Below, in pieces: positions 35,619 to 43,623 of a stretch of DNA of 47,491 nucleotides. The DNA lies in assembly GCA_037441125.1 (NCBI GenBank), contig JBBIST010000014.1, forward strand, positions 1-47,491, read 5' to 3'. The stretch is from JALHMQ01 sp037441125 (GTDB lineage Bacteria > Pseudomonadota > Gammaproteobacteria > Burkholderiales > Burkholderiaceae_F). Positions within the stretch are counted from its first letter, which is position 1, and every line of letters starts with the position of its first letter. The notes beneath the pieces were generated by a model, which was not told the DNA's origin, searched no databases, and saw nothing but the letters and a program-made list of their open reading frames with translations. The position numbers and the translations under genes are program-made.

Positions 35619-36404
35619 ATGCCGCGTTTCGCCGCCAACGTCTCGATGCTGTACCCGGAGCATGCGCTGCTCGAGCGCATCGCCGCTGCCGCGCGCGACG
35701 GCTTTGCTGCGGTCGAGGTGCAGCAGCCCTACGAAGCGCCGGCGGCCGAGTTCGCGCGCGCGCTGCGCGCGGCGGCGGTGCAACTGGTGCTGATGAACGC
35801 TCCGGCCGGCGATGCCGGCGCCGGCGAACGCGGCCTGGCGGCGCTGCCCGGGCGCGAGCGCGACTTCGAGGCGGCGCTGGAACGCGCGCTCGACTACGCG
35901 CGTACCGTCGGCGCACCGCGCCTGCACTTCCAGGCCGGCTGCCCAAGCGCGCAGGCACCGGCCGACGAGGTGCGCCGCACCTACCTGCGCAATCTGGCGC
36001 TTGCCTGCGACACGCTGCGGCCGCACGGCATCGCGGTGACGATCGAGCCGATCAACACGCGCGACGTTCCCGGCTACTACCTGACGCAGCAGCAGCAGGC
36101 GGCCGAAGTGATCTGCGCACTCAAGCGCGAGAACCTGTGGCTGCAGATGGATCTGTATCACCTGCAGATCATGGAGGGCGACCTGGTGCGACACGTGCAG
36201 CGCCTGCGGCCGCTGATCGGCCACGTGCAGATTGCCGGCGTGCCCGACCGGCACGAGCCGGACCTCGGCGAGATCCACTACCCGGCGCTGTTCGCGCTGC
36301 TCGACCGGCTCCACTATCCGGGCTGGGTCGGCTGCGAGTACCGGCCGCAGCGCGCCGGCGCCGGCGGTACCACGGCCGGACTGGGCTGGCTGCGGCGCCT
36401 CTGA
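35619..36404 (+). CDS. hyi: Hydroxypyruvate isomerase / 2-oxo-tetronate isomerase family protein
   Basis: The product is 261 residues with a xylose-isomerase-like TIM barrel. It starts MPRFAANVSMLYPEHALLERIAAA and includes EPINTRDVPGYYL (about 143-155), the metal-site region LQMDLYHLQIMEGDL and IGHVQIAGVPDRHEPDLGEI, all typical of Hyi/OtnI. It interconverts hydroxypyruvate and tartronate semialdehyde, or acts on 2-oxo-tetronates; the two activities cannot be told apart here. Glyoxylate carboligase is not in the window. The ATG at 35619 lacks a clear ribosome site. Confidence 0.86.
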   Translation: MPRFAANVSMLYPEHALLERIAAAARDGFAAVEVQQPYEAPAAEFARALRAAAVQLVLMNAPAGDAGAGERGLAALPGRERDFEAALERALDYARTVGAPRLHFQAGCPSAQAPADEVRRTYLRNLALACDTLRPHGIAVTIEPINTRDVPGYYLTQQQQAAEVICALKRENLWLQMDLYHLQIMEGDLVRHVQRLRPLIGHVQIAGVPDRHEPDLGEIHYPALFALLDRLHYPGWVGCEYRPQRAGAGGTTAGLGWLRRL

Positions 36405-36471
36405 GGCGGCGCAGTGCCCGGGGCGCGGCACGGTAGGATGATTGCCGGACTGCCGCGGAAGGCATACGACG

Positions 36472-36921
36472 ATGAAGGTGAGCGACATTCTGCGCGTCAA
36501 GGGCAACGCGCTATTCACCGTCCGTCCCGAACAGACGCTGTGGGAAGCGGTGCAGACGATGGCCGAGAACGACATCGGCTCGGTGGTGGTCATGGAGCAA
36601 GGCGAGCTGGTCGGCATGCTGACCTTCCGCGAAGTGATCGGCCATTTGCACCGCAACCGCGGCGCGCTCGGCGAGCGGCTGGTGCGCGGCGTCATGGACG
36701 ATGCGCCGCTGACCGTGACACCCGGCACCGACGTGATGGAAGTGCGCCGCCTGATGCTCGACAGCCATGCGCGCTACCTGCCGGTGATGGAGGGCCGGGC
36801 GCTGCTCGGCGTGATCTCGTTCTACGACGTCGCGCGCGCGGTGCTGGAAGCACAAAGTTTCGAGAACCGCATGCTCAAGGCGTACATCCGCGACTGGCCC
36901 GAGCAGGAGTCGGCGAACTGA
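36472..36921 (+). CDS. Tandem CBS-domain protein
   Basis: The product is 149 residues consisting of two CBS domains: 1-65 (MKVSDILRVKGNALFTVRP, IGSVVVMEQGELVGMLTFRE) and 70-135 (VMDDAPLTVTPGTDVMEVRRLM, ARYLPVMEGRALLGVISFYDV). Such stand-alone pairs bind adenine nucleotides and act as energy sensors for partner proteins. The ATG at 36472 has a GGAAGG site 10 nt upstream, and TAGGAT at 36434-36439 is a suitable -10 box for a leader of about 25 nt. The partner is unknown. Confidence 0.88.
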   Translation: MKVSDILRVKGNALFTVRPEQTLWEAVQTMAENDIGSVVVMEQGELVGMLTFREVIGHLHRNRGALGERLVRGVMDDAPLTVTPGTDVMEVRRLMLDSHARYLPVMEGRALLGVISFYDVARAVLEAQSFENRMLKAYIRDWPEQESAN

Positions 36922-37051
36922 GCGCGGGCGGATCGCCCGTTGGCGCGCGCCGCAGCGATGGCGCCGCAGATGCCGCGCGCGCATCGGCGGCGGCCGGCAC
37001 CTGCGGCCCGGGCGTGACCGGGGTCTCGAGGGGCCGAGCGGGGGCGGCGCA

Positions 37052-38041
37052 GTGAAGCCGGTTCGCGTGGCCGTGGTCGGAGCCGGCGTGGCCGGGCTGG
37101 CCTGCGCCCAGGCACTGGCCGCGCGCGGCTGCGAGGTGGCGGTCTACGACCAGGGACGGGCGCCGGGCGGGCGCCTGGCGACCCGACTGACCGAGTTCGG
37201 CAGCTTCGACCAGGGCGCCACCTGTTTCACCGTGCACTCGCACCGCTTCGAGGCGCAGGTGCAGCGCTGGGTCGCCGCCGGCGTGGCGGCACCGTGGCCG
37301 GGCCGGCTGATCGCCTTCGACCGCGGCGCGGTGATCGAGCGGCCGCTCGCCGGCGAACGCTACGTCGGCGTCGGCGCCATGAGCGCGATCGGTCGCCATC
37401 TGGCGCGCGGCCTCGATCTGCACCTCGAGACGCGCATCGGTCGACTCGACCGTCGCGATCGCCTGTGGTGGCTCGTCGACAGCTTCGACCGGCCGCTGTC
37501 GATGCGCGGCTTCGACGCGCTCGTGCTGGCGCTGCCGGCGCCCGACGGCGCGGCGCTGCTGCGCGACCTGACGCCGCTGGCGGCGGTGGCGGCGAGCGTG
37601 CAATGGGAGCCGATCTGGAGCGCGATGCTGGCGTTGAGCCGAGCCACCGGCCTCGGCTACGAGGCGGCGTTCGTCAACGATGACCCGATCCTGGGCTGGA
37701 TCGCGCGCGACGATCGCAAGCCTGAGCGCGCGCCGGTAGCCGGCGTGGCCGAACGCTGGGTGCTGCAGGCGCGAACGCGCTGGTCGCGCAAGTATCCGCA
37801 CCTGGCGCCGGAGACCGCCGCGCACTGGTTGGGAAGGGCGTTTTCCGCCCGTATCGGCCGGCCGGTGACGGTGCGCGGCCTGATCGCGCAGCTCTGGCGC
37901 CATGCGCTGCCGCTGCGGCCGCTGGCCGAGCCCTGTCTGTGGGACGAGTCGCTGCGCGTCGGCCTGGCCGGCGACTGGTGCGGCGACGCGCGCGTCGAGG
38001 CGGCGTTGCTGTCGGGGCTGGCATTGGCGGAGCGGATCTGA
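37052..38041 (+). CDS. Renalase-like FAD-dependent oxidoreductase
   Basis: The product is 329 residues from a GTG at 37052. The N-terminal dinucleotide-binding motif VAVVGAGVAGLACAQALAARG (about 5-25) ends in a strand with YDQGRAPGGRLATR, and the C-terminal FAD motif is VGLAGDWCGDARVEAALLSG. This matches the COG3380 / renalase-like NAD(P)/FAD proteins, whose bacterial members oxidise off-pathway dihydro-NAD(P) isomers. That role is family knowledge, not shown here. The 130-bp gap upstream holds nothing clear. aroC follows on the same strand with its own -10 box. Confidence 0.84.
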   Translation: MKPVRVAVVGAGVAGLACAQALAARGCEVAVYDQGRAPGGRLATRLTEFGSFDQGATCFTVHSHRFEAQVQRWVAAGVAAPWPGRLIAFDRGAVIERPLAGERYVGVGAMSAIGRHLARGLDLHLETRIGRLDRRDRLWWLVDSFDRPLSMRGFDALVLALPAPDGAALLRDLTPLAAVAASVQWEPIWSAMLALSRATGLGYEAAFVNDDPILGWIARDDRKPERAPVAGVAERWVLQARTRWSRKYPHLAPETAAHWLGRAFSARIGRPVTVRGLIAQLWRHALPLRPLAEPCLWDESLRVGLAGDWCGDARVEAALLSGLALAERI

Positions 38042-38086
38042 TTCGGCGGCGCTGTACTCGTCCGGGGGCGTGCGCGGTGCGCCGCT

Positions 38087-38092
38087 TAGAAT
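38087..38092 (+). promoter_or_regulatory. -10 box placed for a leaderless aroC transcript
   Basis: TAGAAT ends 7 nt before the aroC ATG at 38100, with no ribosome site between. Together with 16314-16319 and 34593-34598 this gives three genes with identical spacing. Confidence 0.45.
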
Positions 38093-38099
38093 CGGCCGC

Positions 38100-39203
38100 A
38101 TGTCGGGTTCGACCTTCGGCCATCTTTTCTGCGTCACCAACTTCGGCGAGTCGCACGGGCCGGCGATCGGCTGCGTGATCGACGGCTGTCCGCCCGGGCT
38201 GGCGCTGTCGGCCGACGACCTGCAGCAGGATCTGGATCGGCGCAAGCCCGGCACCTCGCGCCACGTCACGCAGCGGCGTGAGAGCGACCGGGTCGAGATC
38301 CTGTCGGGCGTGCATCGCGGCGAGACCACCGGCACGCCGATCGCGCTGCTGATCCGCAACGAGGACGCGCGCAGCAGCGACTACGACGAACTGATCGACA
38401 CCTTCCGCCCCGGCCACGCCGATTACACCTACTGGCGCAAGTACGGCCGCCGCGACGCACGCGGCGGCGGCCGATCGTCGGCACGGCTGACGGCGCCGAT
38501 GGTGGCCGCCGGCGCGGTGGCCAAGAAGTGGCTGCGCCAGCAGTACGGCACACGCGTGCGCGGCCATCTGCAGCAGCTCGGCCCGATCGAGGTGCCGTTT
38601 GCGCGCTGGGAGGACGTCGACGCCAACGCCTTCTTTGCCGCCGACCTTGCCTGCGTGCCGCGGCTGGAAGCGCACATGGACGAGCTGCGCCGCAGCGGCG
38701 ACTCGTGCGGCGCGCGCCTGCGCGTGGTCGCCGACGGCGTTCCGGTCGGGCTCGGTGCACCTCTGTTCGACAAGCTCGACGCCGACATCGCCTACGCGAT
38801 GATGGGCATCAACGCGGTCAAGGGCGTGGAAATCGGCAGCGGCTTCGGCTGCGTGACCGAGGCCGGCAGCGAGCACGGCGACGAACTGACGCCCGAGGGC
38901 TTCGCCGCCAATCATGCCGGCGGCGTGCTCGGCGGCATCTCGAGCGGCCAGGAGATCGTGCTGTCGATCGCGCTCAAGCCGACCTCGAGCATCCGCCTGC
39001 CGCGTCGTTCGATCGACGCCGCCAACGGCGCCGTGACCGTGCAGACGCACGGCCGCCACGATCCCTGCGTCGGCATCCGCGCCACGCCGATCGCCGAAGC
39101 GATGCTGGCGCTGGTGCTGATCGACCATGCGCTGCGGCACCGGGCGCAGAACGGCGACGTGCGGCTGCCGGTGCCGCCGATCGCGGCGCGCGCGCCGCGC
39201 TGA
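38100..39203 (+). CDS. aroC: Chorismate synthase
   Basis: The product is 367 residues. The N-terminal FCVTNFGESHGPAIGCVIDG is followed by RRKPGTSRHVTQRRESD (about 49-65), GRRDARGGGRSSARLTA (about 121-137), the late HAGGVLGGISSGQEIV and the DPCVGIRATPIAEAM block; all are FMN and substrate contacts of AroC. It removes phosphate from EPSP to make chorismate, the branch point for aromatic amino acids. The ATG at 38100 is chosen from homology; the longer open frame runs into the flavoprotein gene. An MFS gene follows after 14 nt, a pairing recurrent in Burkholderiales. Confidence 0.96.
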   Translation: MSGSTFGHLFCVTNFGESHGPAIGCVIDGCPPGLALSADDLQQDLDRRKPGTSRHVTQRRESDRVEILSGVHRGETTGTPIALLIRNEDARSSDYDELIDTFRPGHADYTYWRKYGRRDARGGGRSSARLTAPMVAAGAVAKKWLRQQYGTRVRGHLQQLGPIEVPFARWEDVDANAFFAADLACVPRLEAHMDELRRSGDSCGARLRVVADGVPVGLGAPLFDKLDADIAYAMMGINAVKGVEIGSGFGCVTEAGSEHGDELTPEGFAANHAGGVLGGISSGQEIVLSIALKPTSSIRLPRRSIDAANGAVTVQTHGRHDPCVGIRATPIAEAMLALVLIDHALRHRAQNGDVRLPVPPIAARAPR

Positions 39204-39217
39204 AGACACGCCGAACG

Positions 39218-40411
39218 ATGGTCGAACACGCGCCGCCGATGGACCGCCGCCTCGGCGCGCTGTTCGCCGCCTACTTTGCCGCGGTCGGCGTGATCGCGAT
39301 CTATCTGCCGCTGTACCTGCAGGAGCGCGGGCTGAGCGCCTGGCAGATCGGTGTCGTGCTGGCGGTGGCGCAGGCAACCCGTCTGGCCGGGCCGAACCTG
39401 TGGGGCTGGCTCGCCGACCGCAGCACGCACCGGCTGGCGATCCTGCGCTGGACCGCGGTGGCCACCTGTGTCGCCTTCGCCGGCCTGTTCGCACCGGGCG
39501 GCTTCGTGTTCGTGCTGGCGGTGCTGCTGGTCGTGAACCTGCTGATGACGGCGCAGATGCCGCTTGCCGAGGCGATCACTTCGGCCTATCTGCGCACCGA
39601 ACGCGCCGCACCGCATGCGGCGCGCCTGTACGGGCGGCTGCGCGCCTGCGGATCGGTCGGCTTCATCGCCCTGGCGCTGCTGGCCGGCGTGGGGCTCGAT
39701 GCGGCCGGCATCGGCTGGCATCCGCTGCTCGCGGTGGCGCTGCTGGCGCTGCTCGCCTGGGCGGCGTTTCGCGTGCGCGACTACCACGTCGCCGAGCCGG
39801 CGCACGCGCGCGTGTCGGTGCGACGCCGGCTGGCCGAGCCGCGCGTGCGCTGGTTCTTCGCCTCGGTGGCGCTGATGATCTTCGCCCACGGCGCGCTCTA
39901 CACCTACCTGTCGCTGTACCTGGCGCAGCTCGGCTACAGCAAGACGGCGATCGGCGTCTTCTGGGTGGTCGGCGTGCTGGTCGAGATCGCGTTCTTCTAC
40001 ACGCAGGGGCGCTTCTTCCGCCGCTACGGCGCCTTCGCACTGATGGGGGCGGCGTTCGCCTTCGCCGCCGTGCGCTTTGCGCTGATCGCCGAGTTCGCCG
40101 ACGTCTGGGTGTTGCTGTTGCTGGCACAACTGATGCACGCGGCGACCTTCGCCGTCCACCACAGCGGCGCCGTGTTCACGGTCCAGCAGTGGTTCCCGGG
40201 CGCGGCGGCGGCGCGCGGGCAGGCGATGTACATCAGCATCGGCTACGGGCTGGGCGGCACCGCCGGCAGCCTGGTCGCAGCGGCGCTGTGGTCCGCGGTC
40301 GGACCGCAGGCGGCGTTCTGGTCGAGCAGCGTTGCCGCGCTGGCCGGATGGTGGGCGCTGCGGCGCGCGCAGGCGCTCGACCCGGGCGCGGCGCGGGCGG
40401 TGGCGGCTTGA
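39218..40411 (+). CDS. MFS transporter (LacY/HcaT-like MFS_1-like family)
   Basis: The product is 397 residues with twelve hydrophobic segments. The family opening is AAYFAAVGVIAIYLPLYLQERGLSAWQIGVV; the signature loop is NLWGWLADRSTHRLAILRW; the second half starts RVRWFFASVALMIFAHGALYTYLSLYL. It resembles the nucleoside/3-phenylpropionate/LacY-like branch. Substrate is unknown, although the 14-bp gap from aroC suggests cotranscription. A second ATG at 39239 is possible but the first fits better. Confidence 0.85.
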   Translation: MVEHAPPMDRRLGALFAAYFAAVGVIAIYLPLYLQERGLSAWQIGVVLAVAQATRLAGPNLWGWLADRSTHRLAILRWTAVATCVAFAGLFAPGGFVFVLAVLLVVNLLMTAQMPLAEAITSAYLRTERAAPHAARLYGRLRACGSVGFIALALLAGVGLDAAGIGWHPLLAVALLALLAWAAFRVRDYHVAEPAHARVSVRRRLAEPRVRWFFASVALMIFAHGALYTYLSLYLAQLGYSKTAIGVFWVVGVLVEIAFFYTQGRFFRRYGAFALMGAAFAFAAVRFALIAEFADVWVLLLLAQLMHAATFAVHHSGAVFTVQQWFPGAAAARGQAMYISIGYGLGGTAGSLVAAALWSAVGPQAAFWSSSVAALAGWWALRRAQALDPGAARAVAA

Positions 40412-40538
40412 TTGCGGCGCAGGCCGCGCCGTTGTTCGAAGTGACGAGCTCCGGCCGAGGCGCGATCAGCCGGTCGTGGCGAGCCGCTGCGGGGCGAGGC
40501 GGGCGTTGCGTACGCCGACGAGGTCGGCGCCCGCGCCT

Positions 40539-41213
40539 TCAAGCGAGCACGAGATCGACCGTGGCGCTGAAACGCGTGGCGCGCGCCAGCGGATGCGCGC
40601 TCGAAGTCGGCGCCAGCCGAAGCGAGATTTGCGCGCGCTCGGCGGGCGACAGACGGCGAAACAGGAAGTCGCGTTCGTTGCCGGCCTCGCCGTCGAGGTA
40701 GAGCTGGGTGGCGAGCGCCGACGCCCCCTCGGCTTCGACGCGCACGTGGATGTGCGGCGTGCGGCCCGGGTAGGGCACGGGCCGGATGGTGCGGAAGTGG
40801 AACGCGCCGTCGTCGCCGGTCAGTGTGCGGCCGTAGCCCTGGAAGTGCGGATCGCGCTCGCTCTCGGCACCGCCGGCCGGGTGGTGGTAGACGGAGTTGG
40901 CGTCGCACTGCCAGATCTCCACGTGTGCGCGCGGCAGCGCGCGGCCGCGGCGGTCGAGCACGCGACCGGTCAGGTACAGCGCCAGGCCGAGGCTGAGCAC
41001 GCGATCGCGCTCGACCACCAGCAGGTCGGCGTCGGTCTGGCGCGGCCGCTCCTGCGCGTTTCGCGGATAAAACGGGCCGAGCGTCTGATGCGGCGTTGGC
41101 GCCAGCGTCGCCTGCGCTGCGGCGGTTGGCACCGCCGTGGCTGCGGGCAGACTGGCCAGCGCGGCCAGCGCGTGGCGTCGCGCCAGAAGTCGGGAGTTGT
41201 TCGGGTGGTCCAT
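40539..41213 (-). CDS. Exported intradiol ring-cleavage dioxygenase
   Basis: The product is 224 residues. The N-terminus ARRHALAALASLPAATAV (11-28) looks like a twin-arginine signal, followed by an AAAQA cleavage region. The mature part has LGPFYPRN, HVEIWQCDANSVYHHP and RPVPYPGRTPHIHVRV, giving the Fe(III) ligands Y109, Y148, H154 and H156 in protocatechuate-3,4-dioxygenase spacing. It is shorter than catechol dioxygenases and there is no partner subunit. It is probably exported folded with its iron, acting on a catechol outside the cytoplasm; the substrate is unknown. No aromatic catabolic genes are nearby. The 127-bp gap between the MFS stop and this gene's stop holds nothing clear. Confidence 0.85.
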   Translation of the reverse strand: MDHPNNSRLLARRHALAALASLPAATAVPTAAAQATLAPTPHQTLGPFYPRNAQERPRQTDADLLVVERDRVLSLGLALYLTGRVLDRRGRALPRAHVEIWQCDANSVYHHPAGGAESERDPHFQGYGRTLTGDDGAFHFRTIRPVPYPGRTPHIHVRVEAEGASALATQLYLDGEAGNERDFLFRRLSPAERAQISLRLAPTSSAHPLARATRFSATVDLVLA

Positions 41214-41342
41214 CGTTCGTTCCCGGAAAAGGAGTGCACAACGAAGCGACGGTAACCGCAATTGCCGCGACGCGCCGCTCGCCCCAGGGCGAACCGCATC
41301 GCCCGCTTCGGCGATGCCGCACCCTCGTCGCGCCCATGGTCG

Positions 41343-41380
41343 TGCATCGATGCAGGCCGATGCGTCGCGAGTGGCATAAT
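41343..41380 (+). promoter_or_regulatory. leuC control region: 12-bp palindrome and extended -10 box
   Basis: In the 320-bp gap 41214-41533, TGCATCGATGCA (41343-41354) is a perfect palindrome and TGGCATAAT (41372-41380) an extended -10 box with hexamer CATAAT. A start near 41387 puts the palindrome at about -44 to -33, over the -35 zone, where an activator or repressor would act. The leader would be about 147 nt, with the hairpin GGCGGCAGCCGCC (about 41403-41415), but no leucine-rich leader peptide or terminator is visible. The rest of the gap is featureless. Confidence 0.45.
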
Positions 41381-41533
41381 CGCCACCCGCTTCCAAGGCA
41401 AGGCGGCAGCCGCCGAAGAGTCGGCGCTGCGCCGCTGCCGGCAGCACCGATCCGGAGTTTCCGCCGGGTGCGCCGGGTGCGGTCGAACGGCGCGCCGCCG
41501 TCGACCAGGACACCGGCCTCCGGTCTTCTCGCG

Positions 41534-42964
41534 ATGACGACCCCGCGCACGCTGTACGACAAGCTCTGGCACGAGCATGCGGTTCACGTCGAGGCCGACG
41601 GAACCACGGTGCTCTACATCGACCGCCATCTGGTGCACGAGGTCACCAGCCCGCAGGCCTACGAGGGGCTGCGGCTGGCCGGACGCCGGCCGTGGCGCAC
41701 CTCGTCGATCGTCGCCACCGCCGACCACAACACGCCGACCACCGACTGGCACCTGGGCATCGACGGCGTGGTCGACGCGACCTCGCGCGAGCAGATCGTC
41801 ACCCTCGATGCCAACATCCGCGCCTTCGGCGCCGCCGCCTACTTCCCGTTCCTCGACCGGCGCCAGGGGATCGTGCATGTGATCGGACCCGAGCAGGGCG
41901 CGACCCTGCCCGGCATGACCGTGGTCTGCGGCGACTCGCACACGAGCACGCACGGCGCGCTCGGCGCGCTCGCCTTCGGCATCGGCACGTCCGAAGTCGA
42001 GCATGTGCTGGCCACGCAAACGCTGCTCGCGCGCAAGTCGAAGAACATGCTGGTGCGGGTCGACGGCGCACTGGACGCCGGTGTCAGCGCCAAGGACCTG
42101 GTGCTGGCGATCATCGGCCGCATTGGCACTGCCGGCGGCACCGGCTATGCGATCGAGTTCGGCGGCAGCGCGATCCGCGCCCTGTCGATCGAAGGGCGGA
42201 TGACCGTGTGCAACATGGCGATCGAGGCCGGCGCGCGCGCCGGCATGGTCGCGGTCGACGACAAGACGATCGACTACGTCCGCGGCCGGCCCTTGGCGCC
42301 GGCCGGCGCCGACTGGGACGCCGCGGTCGCTTACTGGAAGACGCTGCGCTCGGACGAGGGCGCGCACTTCGATCGCGTGGTGACGATCGACGCCGCGGCG
42401 ATCGCGCCGCAGGTCAGTTGGGGCACCTCGCCCGAGATGGTGACCGGAGTCGACGGCGCCGTTCCGGATCCGGCGCGCGAGGCCGATCCGGTGCGCCGCG
42501 ACGGCATCGAGCGCGCGCTCGACTACATGGGCCTGGCGCCGAACACGCCGATCACGGAGATCGCGATCGACAAGGTGTTCATCGGTTCTTGCACCAACTC
42601 GCGTCTCGAAGACCTGCGCGCCGCCGCCCGGGTGGTCGCCGGCCGGCGCATCGCCGGCAACGTCAAGCTGGCGCTGGTGGTGCCCGGTTCGGGACTGGTC
42701 AAGTCGCAGGCGCAGGCCGAGGGGCTCGATGCGATCTTCCGTGCCGCCGGCTTCGAGTGGCGCGAGCCGGGCTGCTCGATGTGCCTGGGCATGAATGCCG
42801 ACCGGCTGCAGCCCGGCGAGCGCTGCGCCTCGACTTCGAACCGCAACTTCGAGGGACGGCAGGGCGCCGGCGGCCGCACCCACCTGGTCAGCCCGGCGAT
42901 GGCGGCGGCGGCGGCGATCGCCGGCCGCTTCGTCGACGTGCGCAACTTGCCGCAGGCGGCGTGA
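41534..42964 (+). CDS. leuC: 3-isopropylmalate dehydratase large subunit
   Basis: The product is 476 residues. It starts MTTPRTLYDKLWHEHAV; conserved parts are ATADHNTPTTDW, VVCGDSHTSTHGALGALAFGIGTS and the 4Fe-4S ligands in GSCTNSR and PGCSMCLGMN. With LeuD it isomerises 2- to 3-isopropylmalate. The ATG at 41534 is fixed by homology. The stop overlaps the leuD start (TGATG). No small entericidin-type gene, present between leuC and leuD in some Burkholderia, is found here. Confidence 0.97.
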   Translation: MTTPRTLYDKLWHEHAVHVEADGTTVLYIDRHLVHEVTSPQAYEGLRLAGRRPWRTSSIVATADHNTPTTDWHLGIDGVVDATSREQIVTLDANIRAFGAAAYFPFLDRRQGIVHVIGPEQGATLPGMTVVCGDSHTSTHGALGALAFGIGTSEVEHVLATQTLLARKSKNMLVRVDGALDAGVSAKDLVLAIIGRIGTAGGTGYAIEFGGSAIRALSIEGRMTVCNMAIEAGARAGMVAVDDKTIDYVRGRPLAPAGADWDAAVAYWKTLRSDEGAHFDRVVTIDAAAIAPQVSWGTSPEMVTGVDGAVPDPAREADPVRRDGIERALDYMGLAPNTPITEIAIDKVFIGSCTNSRLEDLRAAARVVAGRRIAGNVKLALVVPGSGLVKSQAQAEGLDAIFRAAGFEWREPGCSMCLGMNADRLQPGERCASTSNRNFEGRQGAGGRTHLVSPAMAAAAAIAGRFVDVRNLPQAA

Positions 42965-43614
42965 TGGAACCGTTCCGAACTCACACCGGCATCGTGCTGC
43001 CGCTCGATCGCGCCAACGTCGACACCGATCAGATCATCCCGAAGCAGTATCTGAAGTCGATCCGGCGCAGCGGCTTCGGCGTCAACCTGTTCGACGAGTG
43101 GCGCTACCTCGACCGCGGCGAACCGGGCCAGGACCACGGCCAGCGGCCGCTGAATGCGCAGTTCGTGCTCAACCAGCCGCGCTATGCCGGCGCTTCGATC
43201 CTGCTGGCACGGCGCAACTTCGGCTGTGGCTCCAGCCGCGAGCACGCGCCCTGGGCGATCGCCGAGTACGGCTTGCGCGCGCTCGTGGCGCCGAGCTTCG
43301 CCGACATCTTCTTCAACAACTGCCTGAAGAACGGCCTGCTGCCGATCGTCCTGCCGGAGGCGACCGTCGATGCGCTGTTCGCAGAAGTCGCCGCAGCGCC
43401 CGGCTACCTCCTTGCGATCGACCTGGCGCAGCAGACGGTGACCACGCCGGCGGCGGCCGTGCATCGCTTCGAGATCGACCCGTTCCGCAAGGAGTGCCTG
43501 CTCAACGGCTGGGACGACATCGGCCTGACGTTGCGCCATGAAGAGAAGATCCGCGCCTTCGAGGCCGAACGGCTTCGGCGCATGCCCTGGCTCGACGCGC
43601 GGCCGGCATCGTAG
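42964..43614 (+). CDS. leuD: 3-isopropylmalate dehydratase small subunit
   Basis: The product is 216 residues. THTGIVLPLDRANVDTDQIIPKQYLK (about 6-31) and NFGCGSSREHAPWAI (about 85-99) are the swivel-domain hallmarks of LeuD. It forms the heterodimer with LeuC. The ATG shares its first base with the leuC stop, so the subunits are made in step; leuB follows after 9 nt. Confidence 0.97.
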   Translation: MEPFRTHTGIVLPLDRANVDTDQIIPKQYLKSIRRSGFGVNLFDEWRYLDRGEPGQDHGQRPLNAQFVLNQPRYAGASILLARRNFGCGSSREHAPWAIAEYGLRALVAPSFADIFFNNCLKNGLLPIVLPEATVDALFAEVAAAPGYLLAIDLAQQTVTTPAAAVHRFEIDPFRKECLLNGWDDIGLTLRHEEKIRAFEAERLRRMPWLDARPAS

Positions 43615-43623
43615 GAGCTTCGG

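Noticed and set aside
32413..35958. A 1181-codon open frame on the minus strand
   Set aside because: Only the last 273 codons (from 33234) resemble a protein family. The rest is antisense to pip or out of frame with metY, and stays open because stop codons are rare at this GC content.
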